From contig JANWJO010000124.1 of assembly GCA_025449435.1 (NCBI GenBank), positions 1 to 7,077 of the forward strand: a stretch of 7,077 bases of DNA, in the 5' to 3' direction. This DNA comes from Chloroflexota bacterium (GTDB lineage: Bacteria > Chloroflexota > UBA4733). The notes under the pieces were generated by a model. It saw only the letters and a program-made list of their open reading frames with translations, did not search any database and had not been told where the DNA came from. Positions 1 through 5,975 of this stretch are shown here, piece by piece. The stretch's first letter is position 1. Every line of letters begins with the position of its first letter. Both the position numbers and the translations under genes were made by a program.

Positions 1-690
1 CAAGGCTTCGCCGCAGCAGGCGCGAGCGTGGCGTTGTGCGCGCGCCGGGAGCCGTGGCTGAGCCAGGCGCGCGACCAACTGACGGCGACTGGTGCTCATT
101 GCTTCGCTCGCCTGTGCGACGTGACGCAGGAGCACGACGTCAATACCTTTGTGATGGAGGCGCTGGCGGCCTTCGGCCGGCTCGACATCCTGGTGAACAA
201 CGCTGGCATCAGTTGGGCAGCGCCGCTGGAGGCCATGCCGCTGGAGCGCTGGCGTGCGGTGCTGGATACCAACCTCACCGGTGCCTTCTTGATGACCAAA
301 GCGGTAGGCGCGCACTTGCTGGCGCAGCGATCGGGGAAGGTCATCAATATCGCTTCGCTGGCGGGGCTAGTGGGGTTGGCACCCGATATCCTATCGGCGC
401 CGGCGTACAGCGCGAGTAAGGGTGCGCTCATTGCCCTCACCCGCGAGCTCGCCGTGAAGTGGGGACCCGCTGGCATCCAGGTGAACGCTATCGCGCCAGG
501 GTTCTTCCCTACCAGGCTGTCCGAAACAGTCATCGAGCGCGCACACCAACAGATCATCGCGGGCATTCCGTTAGGGCGCCTGGGCACCGAGCGTGACATC
601 CAAGACCTGGCGACGTTTCTCGCAGCGCCTGCGTCGGACTATATAACTGGGCAAGTGATCGCGCTGGATGGTGGCGCCACAGCACTGTAA
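1..690 (+). CDS. Short-chain dehydrogenase/reductase (SDR), 5' end cut off by the window
   Basis: Classical NAD(P)(H)-dependent SDR oxidoreductase, probably cytosolic. The frame is open from base 1, so the gene starts before the window; roughly the first 20 residues, including the TGxxxGIG cofactor loop, are missing. The visible part starts within the first Rossmann helix (GFAAAGASVALCARR). Numbering from base 1, it shows NNAG at 66-69, the catalytic tetrad N91 (DTNLTG), S119, Y136 and K140 (YSASK), the APG segment after VNAIAPG, and the usual ending ITGQVIALDGG. The insertion between S119 and Y136 (GLVGLAPDILSAPA) and the motif WGPAGIQVNAIAPGFFPT resemble gluconate 5-dehydrogenase and 3-oxoacyl-reductase-like SDRs, but the substrate cannot be read from sequence. 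It ends 6 bp from the end of the convergent alcohol dehydrogenase. The family call is secure and the exact function open. Confidence 0.93.
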   Translation, partial: QGFAAAGASVALCARREPWLSQARDQLTATGAHCFARLCDVTQEHDVNTFVMEALAAFGRLDILVNNAGISWAAPLEAMPLERWRAVLDTNLTGAFLMTKAVGAHLLAQRSGKVINIASLAGLVGLAPDILSAPAYSASKGALIALTRELAVKWGPAGIQVNAIAPGFFPTRLSETVIERAHQQIIAGIPLGRLGTERDIQDLATFLAAPASDYITGQVIALDGGATAL

Positions 691-696
691 TACGGC

Positions 697-1794
697 CTAA
701 AACGTGATGATCCCACGCGCCACTTCTCCCGCGGCCAGGGCACGGAAGGCTTCATTGACGCCGTCGATGCCGTAGCGGTGGGTGATTAACTGGTCGATCT
801 TGAGCTTGCCGGCCATATACAATTCGACCATACGTGGGAAATCGGCCTTGACTGAGGCCGAACCGTACAAGGAGCCGACCAGGCGGCGCTCGCTGGGAGC
901 GATGGCTCCAGCATTGAGTTCCAGCATCTGCCCGGTGGCCGGCAAGCCAATCATCACGCAGGTGCCGCCGGGGGCCAGCGCCTCGTAGGCCTGTCGGGCG
1001 GCGCGCACATCACCCACAGCCACCACGGTGTAATCAGCGCCGCGCTTGGTCAGGCGTTTGATGGCCTCGACAGGGTCTTCCTGACGCGCGTTGATGGTGT
1101 GGCTGGCGCCAAACCCACGAGCAAACTCTAGCTTGGCATCCACTGTATCGACGGCGATGATCGGGGAAGCCCCAACAATATCGCCGCCCTGTATGGCATT
1201 GAGGCCGATACCGCCAGCACCGAACACCGCAAGGCTCGCGCCCGCTGGCACTTTGGCGGTGTTCAGCACGGCGCCAGCGCCAGTCATCACCGAGCAGCCG
1301 ATGAGAGCTGCCTTGTCAAGCGGCATGTCCTTGCGAATAGGAACGGCGCACGATTCCGGCACTACACTCATCGGGGCGAACGAGGCCACGTAGCCGTAGT
1401 GATACACCGGGCCACCGCGCCAGTGCATACGGACGGTGCCATCGGTCAGGTGCCAAGCCTTCGGGCGGTTTTCACACAGTTGGGGCCGGCCGGTGACGCA
1501 ATACCGGCACTGCCCGCAGGAGGGCGCCCACGACAAGATCACGTGATCGCCCACCGCGACAGATTGGACACCGGGGCCGATGGCCTCGACCACGCCGGCG
1601 CCTTCATCACCGAGCACCATGGGCGTGGGCGTGCCGGCCCAGGAGCCATCGGCGGCGTGCAGGCAACTGTGGCAAACGCCGCTGGCCACCATGCGAACCA
1701 GCACTTCGCCGGCCTTGGGTGGGTCGAGTTCGATCTCCTCGACACCCAGCGGCTTGCCCTGTTCGTACAAAATAGGTGCGCGCATCGTCGCCAT
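697..1794 (-). CDS. Zinc-type medium-chain alcohol dehydrogenase with altered catalytic zinc ligands
   Basis: MDR/zinc alcohol dehydrogenase, 365 aa, NAD-linked oxidation of an alcohol or a formaldehyde-type adduct. The start is ATG at 1794 (MATMRAPILYEQGKP), with AAGGAGG 6 nt upstream; an in-frame ATG at 1854 would add 20 residues of poor quality. The structural zinc lobe is intact: C93, C96, C99, C107. The catalytic domain has C41, S43, H46 and C167 (GCSVMTGAGA), matching Cys46, Ser48, His51 and Cys174 of horse liver enzyme. The Rossmann loop is GAGGIG at 192-197, with D216 ending strand 2, which favours NAD over NADP. The oddity is that the zinc-ligand His of the usual GHE motif is D63 (LGDEGAG), and the conserved second-shell Asp of CxSD is C44. 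All else is well preserved, so this is probably a subfamily trait rather than decay. The general layout resembles class III or mycothiol-linked enzymes; the substrate is unknown. Confidence 0.93.
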   Translation of the reverse strand: MATMRAPILYEQGKPLGVEEIELDPPKAGEVLVRMVASGVCHSCLHAADGSWAGTPTPMVLGDEGAGVVEAIGPGVQSVAVGDHVILSWAPSCGQCRYCVTGRPQLCENRPKAWHLTDGTVRMHWRGGPVYHYGYVASFAPMSVVPESCAVPIRKDMPLDKAALIGCSVMTGAGAVLNTAKVPAGASLAVFGAGGIGLNAIQGGDIVGASPIIAVDTVDAKLEFARGFGASHTINARQEDPVEAIKRLTKRGADYTVVAVGDVRAARQAYEALAPGGTCVMIGLPATGQMLELNAGAIAPSERRLVGSLYGSASVKADFPRMVELYMAGKLKIDQLITHRYGIDGVNEAFRALAAGEVARGIITF

Positions 1795-1800
1795 CGAGAC

Positions 1801-1807
1801 CCTCCTT
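1801..1807 (-). promoter_or_regulatory. Ribosome binding site of the alcohol dehydrogenase
   Basis: The plus strand reads CCTCCTT, that is AAGGAGG on the coding strand: a full-length Shine-Dalgarno match 6 nt before the ATG at 1794. It decides the start codon against the in-frame ATG 60 nt further upstream. Confidence 0.8.
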
Positions 1808-1848
1808 GTACTCCATTGCAACCTTGGCAGATCCAGTGATGCGGTACC

Positions 1849-2091
1849 ATGCACGCTATGGATCCGCGCAACCCTGATGATAGCAACGATGGGCCAGTCA
1901 CGCTCGCAGCGGCGTCGCCAGCGAGATCGCTGCCGCGCGTCCCCCTGGCAGTAGCCGGCGCATTGCTCGTGACCGCAGTAGTGCTGCCCCTGGCCTTCAG
2001 TGCGCGCAACGACCCAGGTTTTGCGTTTATCGCTATGATGCTCGCCCTGGCAGGGCTTGGCGCCGCCCTCACCGTAAGCGCGCCGGACTAA
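1849..2091 (+). CDS. Small two-helix membrane protein, function unknown
   Basis: 80-aa predicted integral membrane protein that I do not recognise. Residues 1-30 are polar (many D, N, S, P; RSLPR just before the membrane). Residues 31-52 (VPLAVAGALLVTAVVLPLAF and following) and about 59-78 (FAFIAMMLALAGLGAALTV) are two clear hydrophobic segments joined by the short loop RNDPG. The positive charges before helix 1 suggest both ends are cytoplasmic with a short outside loop. Start is either ATG 1849 or ATG 1858; neither has a strong ribosome binding site, which lowers confidence. It diverges from the alcohol dehydrogenase (54 bp between starts) and ends 17 nt before map, so it is likely co-transcribed with map. 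It could be a lineage-specific protein. Confidence 0.55.
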   Translation: MHAMDPRNPDDSNDGPVTLAAASPARSLPRVPLAVAGALLVTAVVLPLAFSARNDPGFAFIAMMLALAGLGAALTVSAPD

Positions 2092-2097
2092 AGGAAG
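2091..2097 (+). promoter_or_regulatory. Ribosome binding site of map
   Basis: AAGGAAG overlaps the last base of the upstream stop codon and lies 11 nt before the ATG at 2109. The overlap of stop codon and binding site suggests that map translation may be coupled to the small membrane protein. Confidence 0.5.
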
Positions 2098-2108
2098 CTT
2101 TTACCACC

Positions 2109-2858
2109 ATGGCCATCATTTTAAAGACTCCCGCGGAGATTGCCCAGATGCGTGAGGCTGGGCGTATCGTGGCGGAAACGCTCGACATCATGCGCGACAT
2201 GATTGCGCCGGGGGTGACCACCGAGCAGCTCGATGCCGCCGCCGATGCCCACATCCGCAAGCGGGGCGCTAAGCCCAGCTTCAAGGGCTACCAAGGCTTC
2301 CCTGCCAGCATCTGCGTGGCGGTCAACAACGAAGTGGTTCACGGCATTCCGGGACCTCGCAAGCTGGAGGCCGGCGATATCATCACGGTGGACATCGGCG
2401 CCAACTACCGTGGCGTACACGGCGATGCGGCCAGAACCTTTGCCGTGGGCGCCATTTCGACCGAGGCTCAACACCTCCTGGACGTGACCGCGCACGCGCT
2501 GGAGCTGGGCGTTGCTCAGGCCCAGACGGGCACTCACCTGTCGGATATTGGCGCCCGCATCCAGCCCTACGTCGAAGGGGAAAACTTCTCGGTCGTGCGT
2601 ATGTACTGCGGGCATGGCGTCGGGCATAGCTTACACGAAGACCCGCAGATCTTTCACTACGGCCCTCCGGGCAAGGGCCCGGTGCTGCGCAAGGGCATGG
2701 TGTTCACCATCGAGCCGATGGTGAACGCTGGACGGCCCGAGACTAAGGTGATGCCAGACAAGTGGACGGTGATTACCGCCGACGGCAGCTTGTCGGCACA
2801 GTTTGAACACACCCTGGCCATCACCGACGACGGCCCGCGCGTGCTTACGATCGTCTAG
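2109..2858 (+). CDS. map: Methionine aminopeptidase, type I
   Basis: Cytosolic dinuclear-metal peptidase that removes the initiator methionine from nascent proteins with a small second residue. The protein is 249 aa, a single catalytic pita-bread domain without an N-terminal zinc-finger extension, close to the usual bacterial short form. All five metal ligands are visible: D95 (TVDIG), D106 (HGDAARTF), H169 (CGHGVGH), E202 (FTIEPM) and E233 (QFEHT). The substrate-side histidines H78 (VVHGIP) and H176 (LHEDPQIFHY) are also present. The start ATG 2109 gives the standard N-terminus IILKTPAEIAQMREAGRIV. In many bacteria map sits beside adk, secY or infA; here it is instead behind a small membrane protein and before a secreted protein, so it is a stand-alone map locus. 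Identification is essentially certain. Confidence 0.98.
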   Translation: MAIILKTPAEIAQMREAGRIVAETLDIMRDMIAPGVTTEQLDAAADAHIRKRGAKPSFKGYQGFPASICVAVNNEVVHGIPGPRKLEAGDIITVDIGANYRGVHGDAARTFAVGAISTEAQHLLDVTAHALELGVAQAQTGTHLSDIGARIQPYVEGENFSVVRMYCGHGVGHSLHEDPQIFHYGPPGKGPVLRKGMVFTIEPMVNAGRPETKVMPDKWTVITADGSLSAQFEHTLAITDDGPRVLTIV

Positions 2859-3085
2859 GCGGCCGAGCAAACCGTACCTGCGCCCCTCCTCACGGGTCTT
2901 AACTTTTATCCACATCATTGCGGGTTGCTTGTCTGGCGGGTCCGTGCCCTCTTCCCAACTCGATATTGTTACGGGCAAGCACGTTGCGCAACACGGATAG
3001 GAATTCTGGCGGCTTGTAGCCTCGGCTTGAGAACACTACACTCTCCAATTGTCGATGTGGGTTCGACGGCACCAGGAACGCACGC
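2859..3085. other. Intergenic region between map and the secreted-protein gene
   Basis: 227 bp, visibly lower in GC than its neighbours. No convincing intrinsic terminator follows map: there is no stem with a T-tract. A 10-bp perfect palindrome GTTGCGCAAC lies at 2983-2992 and could be an operator, but it is short and unsupported. No clear -35/-10 pair is seen. The only possible coding content is the doubtful minus-strand ORF at 2899-3135. Confidence 0.4.
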
Positions 3086-3135
3086 TTGAGGCGCAAGGTG
3101 CTGGCACCTGTCATGTTCGGGAAAGGCTGCTGCAC
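2899..3135 (-). CDS. Doubtful small ORF, antisense to the start of the secreted-protein gene
   Basis: 78 codons from GTG 3135, or 71 from ATG 3114. I recognise no family. In favour: over roughly the first 60 codons the base composition rises from second to first to third position (about 43, 57 and 72 percent GC by hand count), the order expected for coding DNA in a GC-rich genome, and the translation is protein-like (for example [19 protein letters not shown]). Against: no Shine-Dalgarno sequence before either start, a ragged C-terminus, and overlap with the likely start of the plus-strand gene. ATG 3114 on this strand and ATG 3113 on the other share one CATG. Treat as a weak candidate only. 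Confidence 0.2.
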   Translation of the reverse strand: MQQPFPNMTGASTLRLKRAFLVPSNPHRQLESVVFSSRGYKPPEFLSVLRNVLARNNIELGRGHGPARQATRNDVDKS

Positions 3136-4570
3136 TTTGAGCGCACTTCACTTGCCGAGGCGGAGCATCGTGACTACTGTGCTTTGTCTGCTGGTGCTGG
3201 CGGTAGCCGGAGCGATCCCCGCTGCCGCCGCGTCACCACCACTCGCGCCCAGGGCGGCAGCACCGATCGTCAAGCCAGCCAGCCCCTATGCTGGGCAGGT
3301 GCTCATCCTGTGCAGCACCCTCCTCATCGCCGACAGGAATTGTGCAGATGCCACAACGGGCAGATACTACAACGAGGCACAGGCTGTCCAGAACCTAGGG
3401 CTACCTTTTTCCGTGCTTACCAACGACCAATGGGACGCACTCACGGCCCAGGACTTTGCCAGCGCACGCGCCATCATCCTGGGTGATCCTGGCTGTGGCA
3501 GTCTCACGGCAGTAAGTGCCGCGGTGAGTAACGCCTCGGTGTGGGGGCCAGCTATCACCGGCAACGTCATTGTTATCGGCGCCGATCCGATGCTGCACTT
3601 CAATTTCGGTAGCAGCTCGGGCGCGAAGCAGATCACTGACGACGGCATTCAGCTGGCCACGAGCACGCCAGGCTTCCCCGGTGCCTATATTTCGTTGAGC
3701 TGCTACTATAGCCAAGCGTTGCCAAATACACCGATTCCGCTGCTCAATAACGCCTTCGACCCACTGCACAACAGCTTTACCGTGCAGGCCACCGACGCCG
3801 ACGCCGTGACCGTCGTTGGGGTCAACAGCTTCCTCACTGCCGATACCAGTGCTTCGCTGTCCAACTGGGGTAGCACCAGTCACGAAGGCTTCGACAGCTT
3901 CCCCGCCCCCTTCACCGTGTTCGCCACTGTGCTCGTGGGGGGTGTATGTGCGTGCGCCGTTCCAATTCAGCAGGCTGCAGCAGTTGCGAGCCAGGAAACC
4001 ACCCCCATCCCCACCGAAGTCCCTTTCATCCTGTTGCGCGGTTCGCTGGCGCTGCCTGCCATTACCCCCCCACCGACGGGCTGGATCATCGGCGATGTGC
4101 GTGACTCCCTCACCAACGCCGTCGTCCCCGGCGGCACACTCTCCCTCACCGACACCCAGATCCCCAGCGTGTTCTCCGCCAATGGCGGCTTCCTGTTCTC
4201 TGCCCTCTCCATCGTGAGCGGCTACAACGGCTCCAGCATCTACGGCTTACACCTCTCCCCACCCCCTGGCTACTCGGTGGTGGGCGCCGACACCCAGAAG
4301 GTGTCGGTGGTGAGCGGGCACTTCGTGTGGACCACGTTCTACGTGAGTTGGAACCCGGTGTGGGTACAAGTGCTCACGCCCAACGCGCCCTTGTGGAGCG
4401 GGGTAGATAGTAACGCGGTGCAACTGGGCACGATCAGCCAGTGGTCGTATCTGGAAGTGATGGACCCGATGACGGGCAGCCGGTTGTATGTGTATAACCC
4501 GGTGACCAAGGGCAATGCCTACATCGATCGCGCCGACGTGGGCCCCAGCGGAGCGCCGCCAAGTTCGTAG
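3086..4570 (+). CDS. Secreted modular protein: amidotransferase-like fold, beta-sandwich, C-terminal SH3-like module
   Basis: 494 aa from TTG 3086 (AGGAA 7 nt upstream); ATG 3113 is a good alternative. GTG 3170 is less likely because it would remove the RR (25-26) preceding the signal helix 28-44 (cleavage near AAAA/S, 49-50). Residues about 69-290 look like an exported class I amidotransferase/flavodoxin-like alpha/beta fold: VLILCST, then [38 protein letters not shown], and late [19 protein letters not shown] see no convincing catalytic triad, so a binding role is as likely as an enzyme. A linker rich in Ala, Pro and Thr follows. Residues 332 to about 420 (GWIIGDV...GGTLSLTDT) resemble a carboxypeptidase-regulatory/Cna-B-like beta-sandwich. 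Residues 425-494 form an SH3-like tail (LWSG, QWSYLEV, RLYVYNP). Several Cys in the exported part could form disulfides. No membrane anchor or sorting signal is visible at the end. Function unknown. Confidence 0.8.
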   Translation: MRRKVLAPVMFGKGCCTLSALHLPRRSIVTTVLCLLVLAVAGAIPAAAASPPLAPRAAAPIVKPASPYAGQVLILCSTLLIADRNCADATTGRYYNEAQAVQNLGLPFSVLTNDQWDALTAQDFASARAIILGDPGCGSLTAVSAAVSNASVWGPAITGNVIVIGADPMLHFNFGSSSGAKQITDDGIQLATSTPGFPGAYISLSCYYSQALPNTPIPLLNNAFDPLHNSFTVQATDADAVTVVGVNSFLTADTSASLSNWGSTSHEGFDSFPAPFTVFATVLVGGVCACAVPIQQAAAVASQETTPIPTEVPFILLRGSLALPAITPPPTGWIIGDVRDSLTNAVVPGGTLSLTDTQIPSVFSANGGFLFSALSIVSGYNGSSIYGLHLSPPPGYSVVGADTQKVSVVSGHFVWTTFYVSWNPVWVQVLTPNAPLWSGVDSNAVQLGTISQWSYLEVMDPMTGSRLYVYNPVTKGNAYIDRADVGPSGAPPSS

Positions 4571-4576
4571 GGGACG

Positions 4577-4674
4577 ACGGACCCCTCCTTAAAGGTTCCC
4601 CAAGAGGGGAACCGAGCGGACGCATTGATGGTGGGCAACCGAGCCATCAACGGGCGAGCAACCAGGCTCCAGGC
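4577..4674 (+). repeat. Dispersed intergenic repeat, copy 1 (structured)
   Basis: 98 bp starting 6 nt after the stop codon of the secreted-protein gene. It aligns without gaps to 6896-6993 at 84 of 98 positions; the first 77 bp match at 70 positions. It contains a perfect hairpin GGTTCCCC (4594-4601), loop AAGA, GGGGAACC (4606-4613), and a second stem TTGATGG (4625-4631) with CCATCAA (4644-4650) around a 12-nt loop. No T-tract follows either hairpin, so it is not a textbook intrinsic terminator. It may be a 3'-UTR element or a small RNA family; no known class recognised. Confidence 0.85.
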
Positions 4675-4806
4675 AGCCAGTCGCGCCCGCTAGGGGGGAC
4701 TACCGGGAGGCTGCGCATCTCCTCGTGCTTGCGCAGTGAGAGAGCAATCGCTTATCCTGTAGGCACAGGTATGGGTGCCACGGTTGACACGCCGTACACA
4801 GAATCT

Positions 4807-4811
4807 GGAGG
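4807..4811 (+). promoter_or_regulatory. Ribosome binding site of the aldolase
   Basis: GGAGG, 10 nt before the ATG at 4822. It supports that start over the in-frame TTG at 4729, which would add 31 residues with no family similarity. Confidence 0.7.
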
Positions 4812-4821
4812 CAGACGAGCC

Positions 4822-5901
4822 ATGGTCGCAACACCGACACGCACGGCTAGTTCTATCGACGGCATTGCCGAGTTGCTTGGCGCACGCAGCGACCTCCTGA
4901 GCTATCAAGCCAAGGTTCCCGCCGCCTACTTGCACCTCCCCGGCCCCGACTTTATCGACAGGATGTTCACGTCGACCGACCGATCACAGCAGACGCTGCG
5001 CAACCTGGCGCAGATCTACGGTACCGGACGGTTAGGCGGCACCGGCTACCTGTCGATCCTGCCGGTGGACCAGGGCATCGAACACTCCGCGGGAGCGTCG
5101 TTCGCGCCCAATCCGGCCTACTTCGATCCTGAAAACATCGTGCGGCTGGCGATCGAGGGCGGCTGCAACGCGGTGGCCTCTACTTTTGGCGTGCTGGGCT
5201 CGGTGGCGCGCAAATACGCCCACAAGATTCCGTTCATCGTCAAGATCAACCACAACGAGTTCCTGAGCTACCCCAATCGCTACGATCAGGTGATGTTTGG
5301 CTCGGTGCGCGAAGCCTGGGAGTTGGGAGCTGCCGCCATCGGCGCCACTATCTATTTCGGTTCGCCCGAGTCGACGCGACAAATCACCGAGGTCGCCACC
5401 GCCTTCCACGAGGCGCACCAGCTGGGCTTGGCCACCGTGCTGTGGTGTTACCTGCGCAACTCGGCCTTTGTGAAAGATGGTGTGGATTACCACGTATCTG
5501 CCGACCTCACCGGACAGGCTAACCACCTGGGCGTGACCATCGAGGCCGATATCATCAAGCAAAAAGCGCCTGAGAATAACGGCGGTTACACCGCCATCAA
5601 GTTCGGCCGCACCAGCTCCAAAGTGTATACCGATCTGACCAGCGATAACCCCATCGACCTTACGCGCTATCAAGTGATGAACTGCTACATGGGTCGCGTC
5701 GGGCTCATTAACTCGGGTGGTGCGTCAGCCGGGGCTACCGACATGGGCGAAGCGGTGTACACGGCGGTGGTCAATAAGCGCGCGGGCGGCACGGGCCTCA
5801 TATCGGGCCGCAAGGCGTTCCAGCGTCCGATGGCCGATGGCGTGGCCATCCTCAACGCTATCCAGGATGTGTACCTCAATAAAGAGATCACCATCGCGTA
5901 G
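4822..5901 (+). CDS. fbaB: Class I fructose-bisphosphate aldolase, FbaB/DhnA type
   Basis: Cytosolic Schiff-base aldolase that reversibly splits fructose 1,6-bisphosphate into dihydroxyacetone phosphate and glyceraldehyde 3-phosphate (glycolysis/gluconeogenesis). 359 aa, close to the roughly 350 aa of E. coli FbaB, with a TIM-barrel fold. Visible landmarks: [11 protein letters not shown] (78-88) at strand 1, IVKINHNEF (139-147), the ADIIKQK strand with K246 as likely Schiff-base lysine by analogy with archaeal-type aldolases, the family signature ENNGGY (251-256), NPIDLTRYQ (276-284), and the phosphate-binding segments SGGASAG (298-304) and GRKAF (329-333). The C-terminus ([11 protein letters not shown]) agrees closely with the E. 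coli protein as I remember it, so the gene is full length. The kinase follows 74 nt downstream on the same strand. There is no sign of a class II metal-dependent enzyme here. Identification is very secure. Confidence 0.97.
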   Translation: MVATPTRTASSIDGIAELLGARSDLLSYQAKVPAAYLHLPGPDFIDRMFTSTDRSQQTLRNLAQIYGTGRLGGTGYLSILPVDQGIEHSAGASFAPNPAYFDPENIVRLAIEGGCNAVASTFGVLGSVARKYAHKIPFIVKINHNEFLSYPNRYDQVMFGSVREAWELGAAAIGATIYFGSPESTRQITEVATAFHEAHQLGLATVLWCYLRNSAFVKDGVDYHVSADLTGQANHLGVTIEADIIKQKAPENNGGYTAIKFGRTSSKVYTDLTSDNPIDLTRYQVMNCYMGRVGLINSGGASAGATDMGEAVYTAVVNKRAGGTGLISGRKAFQRPMADGVAILNAIQDVYLNKEITIA

Positions 5902-5963
5902 GGGTGGGGTTCGTACCTTGGGGAGGAGTCCGTCCACCCATGACTGTCACGGGGCCGCCGGCT

Positions 5964-5968
5964 GAGGG
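5964..5968 (+). promoter_or_regulatory. Ribosome binding site of the phosphotransferase
   Basis: GAGGG (within GAGGGTG), 7 nt before the ATG at 5976. It favours this start over ATG 5940, whose candidate site AGGAG at 5924-5928 lies 11 nt away, and over GTG 5904. Confidence 0.55.
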
Positions 5969-5975
5969 TGAACGC

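Larger units (their letters stand above)
4571..4821. other. Intergenic region and leader before the aldolase gene
   Basis: 251 bp. The first part is repeat copy 1 (described separately). Downstream lie a 7-bp inverted repeat CTGCGCA (4711-4717) / TGCGCAG (4730-4736) with a 12-nt loop, and two overlapping small stems: CCTGT (4756-4760) / ACAGG (4765-4769) and GGCAC (4762-4766) / GTGCC (4775-4779), which cannot form together. These could give the aldolase mRNA a folded leader. The only promoter-like pair, TTGCGC 4729-4734 and TATCCT 4753-4758 with an 18-nt spacer, is weak. Confidence 0.35.

Noticed and set aside
96..599. 167-codon minus-strand frame inside the SDR
   Set aside because: Antisense shadow; the SDR motifs on the plus strand are unambiguous.
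2121..2627. 168-codon minus-strand frame inside map
   Set aside because: Antisense shadow of map, whose five metal ligands are all present on the plus strand.
2983..2992. Palindrome GTTGCGCAAC as an operator
   Set aside because: Only 10 bp, no second copy seen and no adjacent regulator gene; noted in the intergenic entry only.
4594..4613. Perfect hairpin of repeat copy 1 as an intrinsic terminator
   Set aside because: No run of T follows the stem; called a structured repeat instead, with termination left as a possibility.
4434..4625. Two minus-strand frames (here and 6756-6944) that start with similar peptides, MRPLGSP-GEPL-RGP
   Set aside because: The similarity comes from the repeat itself; the rest of each frame is unrelated antisense to known genes.
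4628..4645. GGTGGGCAACCG in the repeat resembles the T-box GGTGGNACCGCG core
   Set aside because: Spacing differs, no terminator hairpin with T-tract, and neither copy precedes a tRNA synthetase or amino-acid gene; copy 2 lies between convergent gene ends.
4729..4758. TTGCGC / TATCCT promoter-like pair with 18-nt spacer
   Set aside because: Only 3 of 6 and 4 of 6 consensus matches; too weak to call in GC-rich DNA.
4784..4789. Perfect TTGACA -35-like hexamer before the aldolase
   Set aside because: A -10 at the right distance would fall on the ribosome binding site at 4807-4811 and no TATAAT-like sequence is there.
5032..5673. 213-codon open frame on the minus strand inside the aldolase gene
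   Set aside because: Antisense shadow of a strongly conserved aldolase; the translation has no family features.
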